Assembly (NCBI GenBank): GCA_020025965.1
Contig: JAHHRG010000030.1
Location: 1-23,378, forward strand
Length of the DNA: 23,378 nt
Source of the DNA: Sutterella sp.
GTDB lineage: Bacteria; Pseudomonadota; Gammaproteobacteria; Burkholderiales; Burkholderiaceae_F
Direction: 5' to 3'
A program made the translations under genes and the position numbers. The notes beneath the pieces were generated by a model. The model was not told the origin of the DNA. It did no database searches and was given only the letters and a program-made list of their open reading frames with translations. Numbering within the stretch: position 1 is the stretch's first letter; the number at the start of each line of letters is the position of its first letter. Positions 6,745 through 14,886 of the stretch are shown in pieces.

Positions 6745-9591
6745 ATGAACACCAAATTCAACGCACTTAAAAAGAGTGCCCTGCTCGTTGCGCTCGTTTC
6801 GGCTTTTGCCGCTCCCGCGTCGGCTCACAACTACGATTGGTACGACGGCGTCTGGGCGCATGAAAAGAGCGACGTGAAACCCGATCCGTCGATTATCTTC
6901 GGTCGCCTTGACAACGGTCTTCGCTGGGCCGTTCTTCCGAACGCCAACCCCGCCAACCGTTTGTCTTTGCGTTTGAACGTGCAGACGGGTTCGCTGATGG
7001 AAGAACCGAACGAACTCGGTATTGCTCATTATCTCGAACACATGGCCTTCAACGGCTCGAAGAATTTCCCCGCCGGCGAACTCATTCCCTTCTTCCAGAA
7101 GCACGGCATGAGCTTCGGCGGCGACACGAACGCTCACACCACCTGGGGTGAAACCGTCTATAAGCTCAACCTTTCTCAGACGAGCGAGGCTGCCGTCTCC
7201 GAAGGCCTTCTGGTTCTTCGCGACATGGCCGACCGTCTTCTCATTGAAGAAAAGGAAGTAAACGAAGAACGCGGCATCATCTTTTCCGAAAAGCGTGCTC
7301 GCGAAAGCGAACAGGTCTTGGCGAGCCGTGAATGGCGTGACTTCCTTTATCAGGGCACCAAATACGAAAACGATACGATCGGGACCGACGACACGATCAA
7401 CGGCATCAACGCCAAAATGATTCGTGCCTACTATGAAAAGTGGTACGTGCCCTCTCGTATGACGGTCGTTTTCTCCGGTACGATCAAGCCCGAAGTTGCC
7501 GAAAAGATGGTGAAAGACATTTTCGGGTCGATGGAAAAGAAAGCGCTACCCAAGATCGAACCCGTGGAAACGCCTGACATGACGGGGACCAAGATTCTAA
7601 TTCAGAAGCGTCCCATTTCCTCGACCGGCGTCACCATCAACATCATGACGCCCGAATTACCCGTGGAAGACAACGAAGCGCGCCAGCGTCTTTACATCTC
7701 GCAGACCCTCGCTCAGGTAGCCGTTCAGCGTCGCCTCGTTCAGCGTGCTGAAGACGATCCCGCGATTTGGACGCGCGGCTTCTTCCGTGACGGCCGTCTC
7801 GCCACGAACGGCCCGGCCATCACCTTTGCCGCCACAACCTCGAAAGATCATTGGCAACAAGCCATGAAGGTCCTTCAGGAAGAACTTCTTCGCGCCAAGC
7901 TCTACGGATTGACCGAAAGCGAATTCGCGCAGATTAAGAAACAGGTCGCGATGAGCCTCAAGCGCACCGTGAAGCAGCGCTCCTCCTGGACCAACGAAGA
8001 CTTTGCCGATGCGTTCGTCGATGTACAAAACAGCGGGATGGTCTTTACCTCGGCCGAACAGGATCTCGAACGCTTTTATAAGATCACCGAAACGCTGACG
8101 CTCAAGGAAGTGAACGATCGTCTCGCCGAAGGTCTCAACTTCGACAACCGCCGTATTCAGGTGAGCGGCAATGCCGAGACGACCGAAGCCGAAGTGAAGG
8201 CATATTGGGAGTCCCTGCAAAATCTCAAGGTTGAAGCGCCGACCGACGCCGCCGATCTAAAGTTCCCTTACCTCACGCTCCCTGAAGCCGGTCCGGCGTT
8301 GAAGCTTGAAAAAGTCTCCGTTCCGGCCAAGGGACTTGATATGGTCACCTATCAGACGACGCTGGCGAACGGCACCAAGGTCGTTTTCCAGCCGCTTAAC
8401 TTTGAAAAAGGTACGGTCACGGCCACTTATATCTTCGGTGACGGCCTGATGGCACTTCCTGACAATGCCACCAAACAGGCGCGCTTCACTTACGGCGTCT
8501 TGAAGAAGAATGCCGTCGGCAAGCTTTCGCCCGTTGAATTCGGCCGACTTTACGGCGGCCGCGGTCTTCAGGTAACGGAAGGAGCCACGGAATTCACCAA
8601 TACGATTTCAGGTTCCGCACAGTCCGACGATGTTGAACTCCTTCTCCAGGCTCTCTGGACCCAATTTAAGGATCCGACGATCACGAAAAAGAATCAGCAG
8701 CAGTCCCTTCGCCTTGTGAAGGAAAACGAATATAAGCGTAAGCACGACGTGGAAGGCGTGGTGAAATCCGAACGCAATTCCTTCTTCACGGGCGAACACA
8801 GCCGTATGCAGCCGATTGAATACGACGAAGCCCGCCGTCTGCCGATGAAGTGGATGAACTTCTATGTGAACGATATCCGTACCCGCGGACCGCGCACGCT
8901 CGTCGTCTCCGGTGACTTCGATATGAAGAAGGCCGCCGAAGTTGCCTCGCAGCTCTTCGGTTCTTTGCCTAAGAGCGACGGCGTGAAGCGCCGCGAAGGT
9001 CCCGCTCCCGTCTTCCCGGCCGGCCAGCATAAGGTCATGACCGTCGAAGGCGACAAGCTCGGCAAGGCCGTCGTCATGATGGCCTGGCACAAGGACCATG
9101 AGGATATCTACGATCGCAAGACCGTCGCAGCCCGTGTCCTTGCTTCGTCCGTCATTCGCGAACGCATGCGCCTCATCCTTCGAGAAAAGCTCGCCGCCGC
9201 TTACAGTCCGTTTGCCTTTTATCGCAATCAAGCCGAACACAACGGTTACGGCTTCCTCCTGATGCAGGTCGAAACCAAGATCCCGCGCCTTGACGAAGTG
9301 AAGACGGCGATGGAAGACATCGTCGCCGATCTTCTGAAGAACGGTGTTACCGATCAGGAACTCGCTCGCTTGAAGAAACCCATTCAGACGCAGTGGGCAA
9401 CGCAGCGCAAGATCAACCAGCTCTGGCAGAGCCTGATGTTGAACGATCTGATGCTCAACCATCCTTATCTCGAATGGTATGAGGTCATGAACGACTACTA
9501 CAGCGAACTGACGCCGGCCGACATCGAACGTGAGTTGAAAGCCATGTTCGAAGGCGATCGCGCGAGTCTGATTGTGAAGAGCGAAGAATAG
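6745..9591 (+). CDS. Secreted M16 (insulinase/pitrilysin) zinc metalloprotease, PqqL/FusC-like
   Basis: This 948-residue two-half M16 peptidase has a signal peptide (MNTKFNALKKSALLVALVSA, ending APASA before HNYDW), so it should act in the periplasm. The inverted zinc motif is H95-Y-L-E98-H99 within LGIAHYLEHMAFNGSKNFP. The third zinc ligand is probably E175 in VNEERGIIFSEKR, 76 residues on, as expected for M16. M16_C and a second, non-catalytic M16 half follow, with VRERMRLILREKLAAAYSP near the end. Length and layout fit E. coli PqqL and Pectobacterium FusC. Those proteases are encoded beside TonB receptors, and FusC degrades imported ferredoxin. GGAAAG lies a few nt before the ATG. As last gene of the + strand unit it would trim imported peptides or proteins for the binding proteins (inference). 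Confidence 0.93.
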   Translation: MNTKFNALKKSALLVALVSAFAAPASAHNYDWYDGVWAHEKSDVKPDPSIIFGRLDNGLRWAVLPNANPANRLSLRLNVQTGSLMEEPNELGIAHYLEHMAFNGSKNFPAGELIPFFQKHGMSFGGDTNAHTTWGETVYKLNLSQTSEAAVSEGLLVLRDMADRLLIEEKEVNEERGIIFSEKRARESEQVLASREWRDFLYQGTKYENDTIGTDDTINGINAKMIRAYYEKWYVPSRMTVVFSGTIKPEVAEKMVKDIFGSMEKKALPKIEPVETPDMTGTKILIQKRPISSTGVTINIMTPELPVEDNEARQRLYISQTLAQVAVQRRLVQRAEDDPAIWTRGFFRDGRLATNGPAITFAATTSKDHWQQAMKVLQEELLRAKLYGLTESEFAQIKKQVAMSLKRTVKQRSSWTNEDFADAFVDVQNSGMVFTSAEQDLERFYKITETLTLKEVNDRLAEGLNFDNRRIQVSGNAETTEAEVKAYWESLQNLKVEAPTDAADLKFPYLTLPEAGPALKLEKVSVPAKGLDMVTYQTTLANGTKVVFQPLNFEKGTVTATYIFGDGLMALPDNATKQARFTYGVLKKNAVGKLSPVEFGRLYGGRGLQVTEGATEFTNTISGSAQSDDVELLLQALWTQFKDPTITKKNQQQSLRLVKENEYKRKHDVEGVVKSERNSFFTGEHSRMQPIEYDEARRLPMKWMNFYVNDIRTRGPRTLVVSGDFDMKKAAEVASQLFGSLPKSDGVKRREGPAPVFPAGQHKVMTVEGDKLGKAVVMMAWHKDHEDIYDRKTVAARVLASSVIRERMRLILREKLAAAYSPFAFYRNQAEHNGYGFLLMQVETKIPRLDEVKTAMEDIVADLLKNGVTDQELARLKKPIQTQWATQRKINQLWQSLMLNDLMLNHPYLEWYEVMNDYYSELTPADIERELKAMFEGDRASLIVKSEE

Positions 9592-9609
9592 TTCTTCCTA
9601 TTGCATAAG

Positions 9610-9645
9610 AAAAAAGGCCGCATCTGTTCGGATGCGGCCTTTTTT
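9610..9645. terminator. Bidirectional rho-independent terminator
   Basis: GGCCGCATC (9616-9624) and GATGCGGCC (9631-9639) form a perfect 9-bp stem with a 6-nt loop. It is flanked by A6 (9610-9615) and T6 (9640-9645), so it works on both strands. It ends the protease message on + and the fimbrial operon on -, whose last stop lies about 30 nt away. Confidence 0.95.
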
Positions 9646-9674
9646 ATTCCTCATCAATCTGTTTATTTCAGCCC

Positions 9675-10835
9675 CTAGTCCAGCCAAAAGTTGTAGTAAA
9701 GCGAACCCTTCAAAGGGCCCTTTTCAACTGTTGATTTATAGTTGCAAAGCGCAAAATGAAAATCCCTGGAAGCGCTGCCCACAAACTCTCCGCGCCGTCC
9801 CTCTCCGACATGGAGAGTCTCTCCGAATTGCATCGCATCACTGCACTTGGTGATCGCTTCCGTCGAATAAATAATGCCGATTCCGTTCAGATTCGTTTTC
9901 GCAATGGCGTAATGTCTCATTCCGGACGGCGTATCCCAAGGCGAGACAGGCCAATAAGTCCCGAAAGCCACATGCGCTCTGCGCCTTTCGTCCTCACCGC
10001 AAACCACCGAAAAAGTCGATTTGAAATCTTTCGTGAGCAATCGAGGCACCTGTTGCCGACCGGGAAGCGATAACACTCCCACATGATGTCTCACCGGGTT
10101 GACGTTGAGCGTACAAACTGAGTGCCTTTTGAACCGAAGAGTTTTCGCGACAGAACTCTGAGTGAGCGGCATGGTTACTGCAGGTGCGAGCGGCGTATTG
10201 ATCGCCACCTGCGCAATAAAGGGGCCGGCCGTGTCGGGCAACCGGCAAGTATCCTTGGCGCAGTAAAGCGCCATTTGCAATTTACCGGTGAGCGACAGGC
10301 GAATCGAGTTCTCTTCATTCGTGAAAAGATCCGTCCAACGGTGAACAAACGGCCCGTGAAAAAGGGCTTCGGAATAGATTGTTCCGCTCTCTCCGCGAGA
10401 ATACACAAATTTTTCCGTCAGCCGACTTCCGCTAACAGAGGGCAACAACCATTGATCTCTATGCCAACTGAGCCTTTGCCCGGGGTAAACAAATTCCAGA
10501 TCGCCAAAGAGCGTCAGAACCCAACCGTCAGGAAGCCCTTCGTATCTAGGCCACGTCAGCGCTTCCAGAGATGATGAATCCCCCATGCCAGGTCGTCCCG
10601 AAACCGAAACCCCCGGCTCCCCACCCGAGGAACCGAGATTTTGAGCTCTAAGCGCATCCTCTCTGCTGACAGTGAGACTCGTATTGATATTCATCGGATC
10701 GTCGATCCAAACTATTTCACCGTGCCTGTAAATGCTTTTATCCACTCGGATCACATCTTCGGCAGCAACCGCCTCACTTACCAGCACAAAAGAAAATAAG
10801 GTCGCAAAAAGATAAGATGTCTTTGTCATCGTCAT
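9675..10835 (-). CDS. Fimbrial tip adhesin-like protein (two-domain)
   Basis: This is the last gene of the fimbrial operon (386 residues). Its ATG overlaps the usher stop by 4 nt (ATGA), so translation is coupled. A signal peptide (MTMTKTSYLFATLFSFVLVS, ending AVAA) leads into an N-terminal domain of about 210 residues, rich in Trp, Tyr and Gly, with a C192-x4-C197 pair and no recognised lectin family. The C-terminal part looks like a pilin domain. C241 (SVCTLNVNP) and C279 (FSVVCGED) have the spacing of the FimH pilin-domain disulfide, further cysteines lie at 331 and 364, and the chain ends GSLYYNFWLD. Position after the usher and the two-domain size support a tip adhesin. The receptor is unknown. 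Confidence 0.72.
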   Translation of the reverse strand: MTMTKTSYLFATLFSFVLVSEAVAAEDVIRVDKSIYRHGEIVWIDDPMNINTSLTVSREDALRAQNLGSSGGEPGVSVSGRPGMGDSSSLEALTWPRYEGLPDGWVLTLFGDLEFVYPGQRLSWHRDQWLLPSVSGSRLTEKFVYSRGESGTIYSEALFHGPFVHRWTDLFTNEENSIRLSLTGKLQMALYCAKDTCRLPDTAGPFIAQVAINTPLAPAVTMPLTQSSVAKTLRFKRHSVCTLNVNPVRHHVGVLSLPGRQQVPRLLTKDFKSTFSVVCGEDERRRAHVAFGTYWPVSPWDTPSGMRHYAIAKTNLNGIGIIYSTEAITKCSDAMQFGETLHVGEGRRGEFVGSASRDFHFALCNYKSTVEKGPLKGSLYYNFWLD

Positions 10836-13378
10836 TTTCCTTGCATTTGCTGTTGACCGACCTGACGGCAGATAAGGTTTTCCTGATGGATCCCGTTGGT
10901 TTTCGTCTCTTCTTTGAGAATATACGTTGCTTCGCAGCGGGCAATCCCGTCGTCAGTCGCCCATTCGGCGACGAGCGAACCGTCTTGGGGCACGGCCGAG
11001 AAATACGCTCGCCCCAGATCGTCAATCAGTGCCGTCTCTTCAATGAAAGCCGAATCTTTCACCTTGACGAGCGTGCAGTAAGGCAAAGGCGCTCCCTTTT
11101 CATCCGTGAGCTTAAAAACCGCCTGATAGCCTTGATAAGTTTCAAAAATAACCGGGATTACCGCCGAATTGGCCGGTATCAATTCCTGTTCGTATCCTCT
11201 CATCAGGTGGACATTAGGAGGAATACTCTGCGGATCGAGTCTCAGACTGTTTCGGCGGTATTCTCTCAGCGGGTGTGACACCTGCCATTCGCCCAGTGAA
11301 TCTCGGCCGGCACTCAAGAGTCTGGCCTTCTCCACATGCGGAACATTCACCAACGCGACACTCCCCGGGTCTACCTGACGGCTGAGAGTGAGACCGTATT
11401 CCGTCGCCAACAGACCGCCCGACACGCGCATGGTGTAGGTGTCGATCTGATTGGAGCGTCCGGCCGATACACTCCAGTCTGCCATACCGGCTTCATGATA
11501 GAGACCCACGTTATAGGCATCGTCCGTTTCGCTATTGAGGAGATAAGTATTGATCTGCCAGTCAGACCGTTCGCCGAAAGTCGAACTGAAATCCACTCGA
11601 TTGCCCCAGTCACCGTTTTTCTGTTCTGTACGGGTAAGCCGCAGATTCGAATAACGACCGTAGCTCTGTCCCCACAAACTGTCTAAAGGTATCGAGATGG
11701 CCAATGCCACCTGCCAATCCTCTTCTCGACCGCCATTCCACGTGGTCATTGAATTCTGAGCACGAACTTCCGCATTAGCTTTTCCGATCGGGAAATAAAA
11801 AGAGGCTGTGAGAGATCGGTTTTCTTCCCCTTTTTTCGTTCTTGTGTAATAACAACTTCCGCTTAACGTGCCCCATTCGGCCACCGCTCGGCTAAGCGAA
11901 AGTGAAAATTCATCCTCAATGAAGTCATTTTCAGCATAACTCTCGCGATACCAATCGTTCCCCTTTTCCAACATGGCGGCCGGCGCAATAGGAGCACCGT
12001 CGATTGTTTTTCTATACGTTGCTTCAATCGATGCGTTCGAATCGTCAAAATAACGGTACCAGGAAAATTCAAGGGTATGTCCCCGAGCTTGACGGTATCG
12101 CTCGACGTGCGTGTCTTCATATTGCACGCTACAGGTTCCGAATGTACCGATATCAAAAGCGGTCCCCAAGAGATAACGCTGATAGTCTTCACTAACCGTC
12201 GCTCCGCCATAAAAAGTCAGTCCGTTTTTCCAACCGTAGCCGATATCCCCCTGGGTCAACCAAGGATGATCATCGGAGATCCCATCCCAATATCGTCCCA
12301 ACGAAGCACTCCAGGTCAGTCGTCCGGGCTTGAGCAAGCGATCGTTACCGCCGGCATAAGGAATCACAAAAGTCGATACTTTTCCGTTTTTCTCTCGAAT
12401 TTCGAGGTCAATATTGCCTCCCGCGCGCACTTCGAGCAGATCGTCGAACTCAAACGGGCCGGCGGGAACCTCACGCTGCCTGATCACTCGGCCGCCCTGC
12501 TTCACCGTAACCAACGCAGGAGAAAGTGCGAAACCCGAAACGACCGGCAAATAAGCTCTGTCAATTTCCTCCAGCTGATCGGTATCCTCGTAAAAATTCA
12601 CGCCCAAGATCGGAATACCCGGCAGATACCGACTGATCGAACTGAATTCCCCCACTCTGACTTTGGCTTTAAGCGAAGGGAGCGGTTTCGACAAATATTT
12701 GTCCCAAATATCGCTTTCCGTGTGCCGGCCGGTCTGGCGTCTCAGGTTCCCTCTCAAATATCCTCGCCATTCACCCAGATTGACTTGACCTTCATAACTG
12801 AGAAAGCCGCGATTGTCCGTTCTATCTGAATAATGATTCCTCGCCGCATCGATGTCATAACGAAGACGCACAGCCGGAATGCCGTAATTCCAGATTGCCT
12901 CATTCGCGATTTCCCGACGTTGGCCTTCTTTGTAAGCTTGAGGGACTGATAGCCTGATGCACTGTGCCACTTCGTCAAAACCGATCGAGGCACCGGGTAG
13001 GACAGCTGAGAGATCGCTGATCTCACTACCGGACTCCAAGGCTGCCACTGCATCTTCATACGGCTTTTTCAGACTGAGCTTCCGGAGAACCTCAACCGGA
13101 ATGGAAACGACCATTGTTTGGTTTTCTGAAGAATAGTCGACGGAAACTCTTTCATGACTCAGAAAGCGATTGCCTTCGTAAATATCGTAAGGGCGCCTGC
13201 CTGTCTGCAGCTGTCGATGAACACGAGCATAACTTTCAGCATTGATTTCAACGCCCAATTCCTGCGCCACAGCATTCCAATCGAATTCATAAGACTCCTC
13301 TTCTCCCGCCAAGAGAGTCGCAGGCACAATACAGAGACATAAAATCCCCTTTTTGATCCGTTTAGAGTCTTTTTTCAT
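10832..13378 (-). CDS. Outer-membrane fimbrial usher, FimD/PapC family
   Basis: This 848-residue usher forms the outer-membrane pore that receives chaperone-subunit complexes and assembles the pilus. A signal peptide (MKKDSKRIKKGILCLCIV, then PATLLAG) precedes the periplasmic N-terminal domain (FDWNAVAQELGVEINAESY, RYDIYEGNRFLS). The barrel includes WRGYLRGNLRRQTGRH, VRVGEFSSISRYLPGIPILG and GRYWDGISDD. A plug-like region (LVTVKQGGRVIRQREVPAGPF, FVIPYAGGNDRLLKPG) lies inside it. C-terminal domains end with a cysteine pair (ARCEATY, LICRQVG). The start at 13378 is chosen because AGGGGA lies just upstream and it gives a good signal peptide. Chaperone 2 ends 14 nt before. The length is typical of the family. 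Confidence 0.92.
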   Translation of the reverse strand: MKKDSKRIKKGILCLCIVPATLLAGEEESYEFDWNAVAQELGVEINAESYARVHRQLQTGRRPYDIYEGNRFLSHERVSVDYSSENQTMVVSIPVEVLRKLSLKKPYEDAVAALESGSEISDLSAVLPGASIGFDEVAQCIRLSVPQAYKEGQRREIANEAIWNYGIPAVRLRYDIDAARNHYSDRTDNRGFLSYEGQVNLGEWRGYLRGNLRRQTGRHTESDIWDKYLSKPLPSLKAKVRVGEFSSISRYLPGIPILGVNFYEDTDQLEEIDRAYLPVVSGFALSPALVTVKQGGRVIRQREVPAGPFEFDDLLEVRAGGNIDLEIREKNGKVSTFVIPYAGGNDRLLKPGRLTWSASLGRYWDGISDDHPWLTQGDIGYGWKNGLTFYGGATVSEDYQRYLLGTAFDIGTFGTCSVQYEDTHVERYRQARGHTLEFSWYRYFDDSNASIEATYRKTIDGAPIAPAAMLEKGNDWYRESYAENDFIEDEFSLSLSRAVAEWGTLSGSCYYTRTKKGEENRSLTASFYFPIGKANAEVRAQNSMTTWNGGREEDWQVALAISIPLDSLWGQSYGRYSNLRLTRTEQKNGDWGNRVDFSSTFGERSDWQINTYLLNSETDDAYNVGLYHEAGMADWSVSAGRSNQIDTYTMRVSGGLLATEYGLTLSRQVDPGSVALVNVPHVEKARLLSAGRDSLGEWQVSHPLREYRRNSLRLDPQSIPPNVHLMRGYEQELIPANSAVIPVIFETYQGYQAVFKLTDEKGAPLPYCTLVKVKDSAFIEETALIDDLGRAYFSAVPQDGSLVAEWATDDGIARCEATYILKEETKTNGIHQENLICRQVGQQQMQGK

Positions 13379-13392
13379 ATTTATCCCCTTTT

Positions 13393-14115
13393 TCAGGGCA
13401 ATGTCATCATGTCTGTCGGCATACCGCTTTCCTGACGACAGCAATACTTGATCGTTTGTCCGTCTCTTTCGAGATCGACATTTGAAAACGGCGCGATCCT
13501 AACGGCCCGATCTCCACTTTCAACCGGCCTTCCGTCAATCGTTAATTGCGGCAAAAAAATCCAATACGGCGTCGGATTCAGAAGGCTCGCTTTTCCACCC
13601 TCTCTGCGAACGCGCAACCGGCGGCAGCTTTCGTACACCGCATTCTCATTGACGAGATTTTGTGGTCGATAAAACACACTGACAAACAGATTGACGCTTT
13701 CCGTCAGCAAATCCTCGGTTGGGTCACTCTTGAGGCCGGGCATAACGCTGACCTTCAGATAACGAAGTGACTCTCTATCCTTGGGGAGCTTGTCCGATAA
13801 ACGAATGACCGATAAATCCGCGCGTCCCTTGGGTGCCACTTGTAAGACATGAGGACTCACAAGGAAATCGGTCGACCGCTCACCCTCACCGCCGTCTTCA
13901 CCTGCTTCTACCATCGAAGCCACAAGAAGAAAAGGTATTTCGCTTTTGTTTTCCAATCGGAAATACCCTTTCTTTTCGTCTCCCTCGATATAAGTGCGCG
14001 TTTGGTCAAGTTTGATGCTCAGATCGGTCGCGAAGACAGAATCGTTCGGAAAAGACAAAGAAACAAGCAGTCCTACCAGTAAGAGGCTTCTAGAAAGCAT
14101 CCGGCTTTTTTTCAT
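13393..14115 (-). CDS. Periplasmic pilus chaperone 2, PapD family (atypical)
   Basis: A 240-residue PapD-like chaperone that would cap pilin subunits and deliver them to the usher. A signal peptide (MKKSRMLSRSLLLVGLLVSL, ending SVFA) is followed by domain 1 with LDQTRTYIEGDEKKGYFRLEN, whose Arg aligns with PapD Arg8. Then come LPKDRESLRYLKVSVMPGL and FVSVFYRPQNLV, and domain 2 with NPTPYWIFLPQLTIDG. PapD-type chaperones read I-K-x-F-Y-R-P here, and the Lys helps anchor the subunit carboxylate. This protein has Ser (S146 of the precursor, codon 13678-13680). It ends with an unusual CC and a Met/Pro tail. The start at 14115 overlaps chaperone 1 by 26 nt, and the next Met (14100) is an alternative. 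Confidence 0.85.
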   Translation of the reverse strand: MKKSRMLSRSLLLVGLLVSLSFPNDSVFATDLSIKLDQTRTYIEGDEKKGYFRLENKSEIPFLLVASMVEAGEDGGEGERSTDFLVSPHVLQVAPKGRADLSVIRLSDKLPKDRESLRYLKVSVMPGLKSDPTEDLLTESVNLFVSVFYRPQNLVNENAVYESCRRLRVRREGGKASLLNPTPYWIFLPQLTIDGRPVESGDRAVRIAPFSNVDLERDGQTIKYCCRQESGMPTDMMTLP

Positions 14116-14785
14116 ATTCCACGAAACTTCCGTAATCATTGACAGCAGTCCATTTGAGGGAGGTAAACCCTTCTGGGATCTTGATTCCGGTGATCCAATC
14201 GTCAAATGGCTTAATGATGTGATTAACCGTTTTTTTGCTACCGTTTATGTCAATTGACACCATCGAAATATGCAGTGGAGACGGATTCCTGGCCTTCAGC
14301 GTCTGATTGTTGACGGACCACTGCAAGTTTTCAATGGCGGCAAGCATGCTCTCTGTAATACTTTTCGGCCTGTAGAAAACTTTGATTCTGTTGATATAGT
14401 TAATCTTTAACTTTTGTTCTCCTTTTTTATGCGCGTCAAAAAGCTTGCCGTATAAATAAAAAAGCGTCTCACGGTCTGTCGGAAGCCGATCCGCAAAAAC
14501 ATTGATGCGAATCACAGAACTCTCACCGGCTTGGGTCACAAAAAGCCGAGGCAGACTCTCGGCGGAAGTTGTCTCCGTGAAATTGCTGTCCAACACTCTT
14601 GACATCGTCAATATATTTTTGGGACTGCTATTTTTCAGAACAATGGAACCCTCCGTATTTCCTTGATCAATGATCACTCGGGAAGCTTCGAAACTGTATC
14701 CGGCTCCGAAAACCGGCTGAGACATTGTCATTGCCAGGCATATGGCACTCATAATCCCCAACGAACGATTTCTGTTGATACTCAC
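14090..14785 (-). CDS. Periplasmic pilus chaperone 1, PapD family
   Basis: A 231-residue chaperone with a GTG start at 14785, supported by GGAG six nt upstream. A signal peptide (IMSAICLAMTMSQPVFG) leads to domain 1 with FEASRVIIDQGNTEGSIVLKN, then LPTDRETLFYLYGKLFD and NRIKVFYRPKSI. Both the Arg and Lys that anchor the subunit C-terminus in PapD are therefore present. Domain 2 has NPSPLHISMVSIDING and a C-terminal IKPFDDW stretch. The short F1-G1 region suggests the FGS class used for rod-like pili. It lies 101 nt after the pilin, beyond two hairpins, and its 3' end overlaps chaperone 2. This is probably the main chaperone for the pilin. Confidence 0.92.
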   Translation of the reverse strand: MSINRNRSLGIMSAICLAMTMSQPVFGAGYSFEASRVIIDQGNTEGSIVLKNSSPKNILTMSRVLDSNFTETTSAESLPRLFVTQAGESSVIRINVFADRLPTDRETLFYLYGKLFDAHKKGEQKLKINYINRIKVFYRPKSITESMLAAIENLQWSVNNQTLKARNPSPLHISMVSIDINGSKKTVNHIIKPFDDWITGIKIPEGFTSLKWTAVNDYGSFVEYEKKPDAF

Positions 14786-14811
14786 GATAGACTCCGTTTG
14801 AGATAAGAATA

Positions 14812-14841
14812 AAGGGACGGAAAAAATTACGACCGTCCCTT
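14812..14841 (-). terminator. Second hairpin in pilin-chaperone gap
   Basis: AAGGGACGG (14812-14820) pairs with CCGTCCCTT (14833-14841) over 9 bp. On the - strand the loop contains T6, and TTTATTCTTATC follows the stem. It may work as a partial terminator that lowers expression of the assembly genes relative to the pilin. Confidence 0.5.
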
Positions 14842-14849
14842 AGGTGTAG

Positions 14850-14877
14850 CGTTGATTGTTGTACAGACCAATCAACG
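14850..14877 (-). terminator. First hairpin just after the pilin stop
   Basis: CGTTGATTG (14850-14858) and CAATCAACG (14869-14877) form a perfect 9-bp stem with a 10-nt loop, 9 nt after the pilin stop codon. There is no U-run directly after it. It is more likely to protect the pilin mRNA 3' end than to terminate by itself. Confidence 0.45.
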
Positions 14878-14886
14878 GCTCATGGG

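Noticed and set aside
8608..9462. A 284-codon open frame on - inside the M16 protease gene
   Set aside because: Antisense shadow of a gene with strong family motifs. It has no independent support. The same applies to 553-1239 (-) in the TonB receptor and 16718-17368 (-) in the dehydrogenase remnant.
10827..10840. Near-identical overlap sequence (AAATGACGATG) at usher-adhesin and phoB-phoR junctions
   Set aside because: Both are ordinary 4-nt ATGA overlaps. The extra matching bases are short and the operons unrelated, so chance is enough.
12077..12829. A 250-codon open frame on + opposite the usher gene
   Set aside because: It is fully antisense to a clear usher gene, and its protein resembles nothing and lacks a sensible ribosome-binding site. 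It is a by-product of codon use on the other strand.
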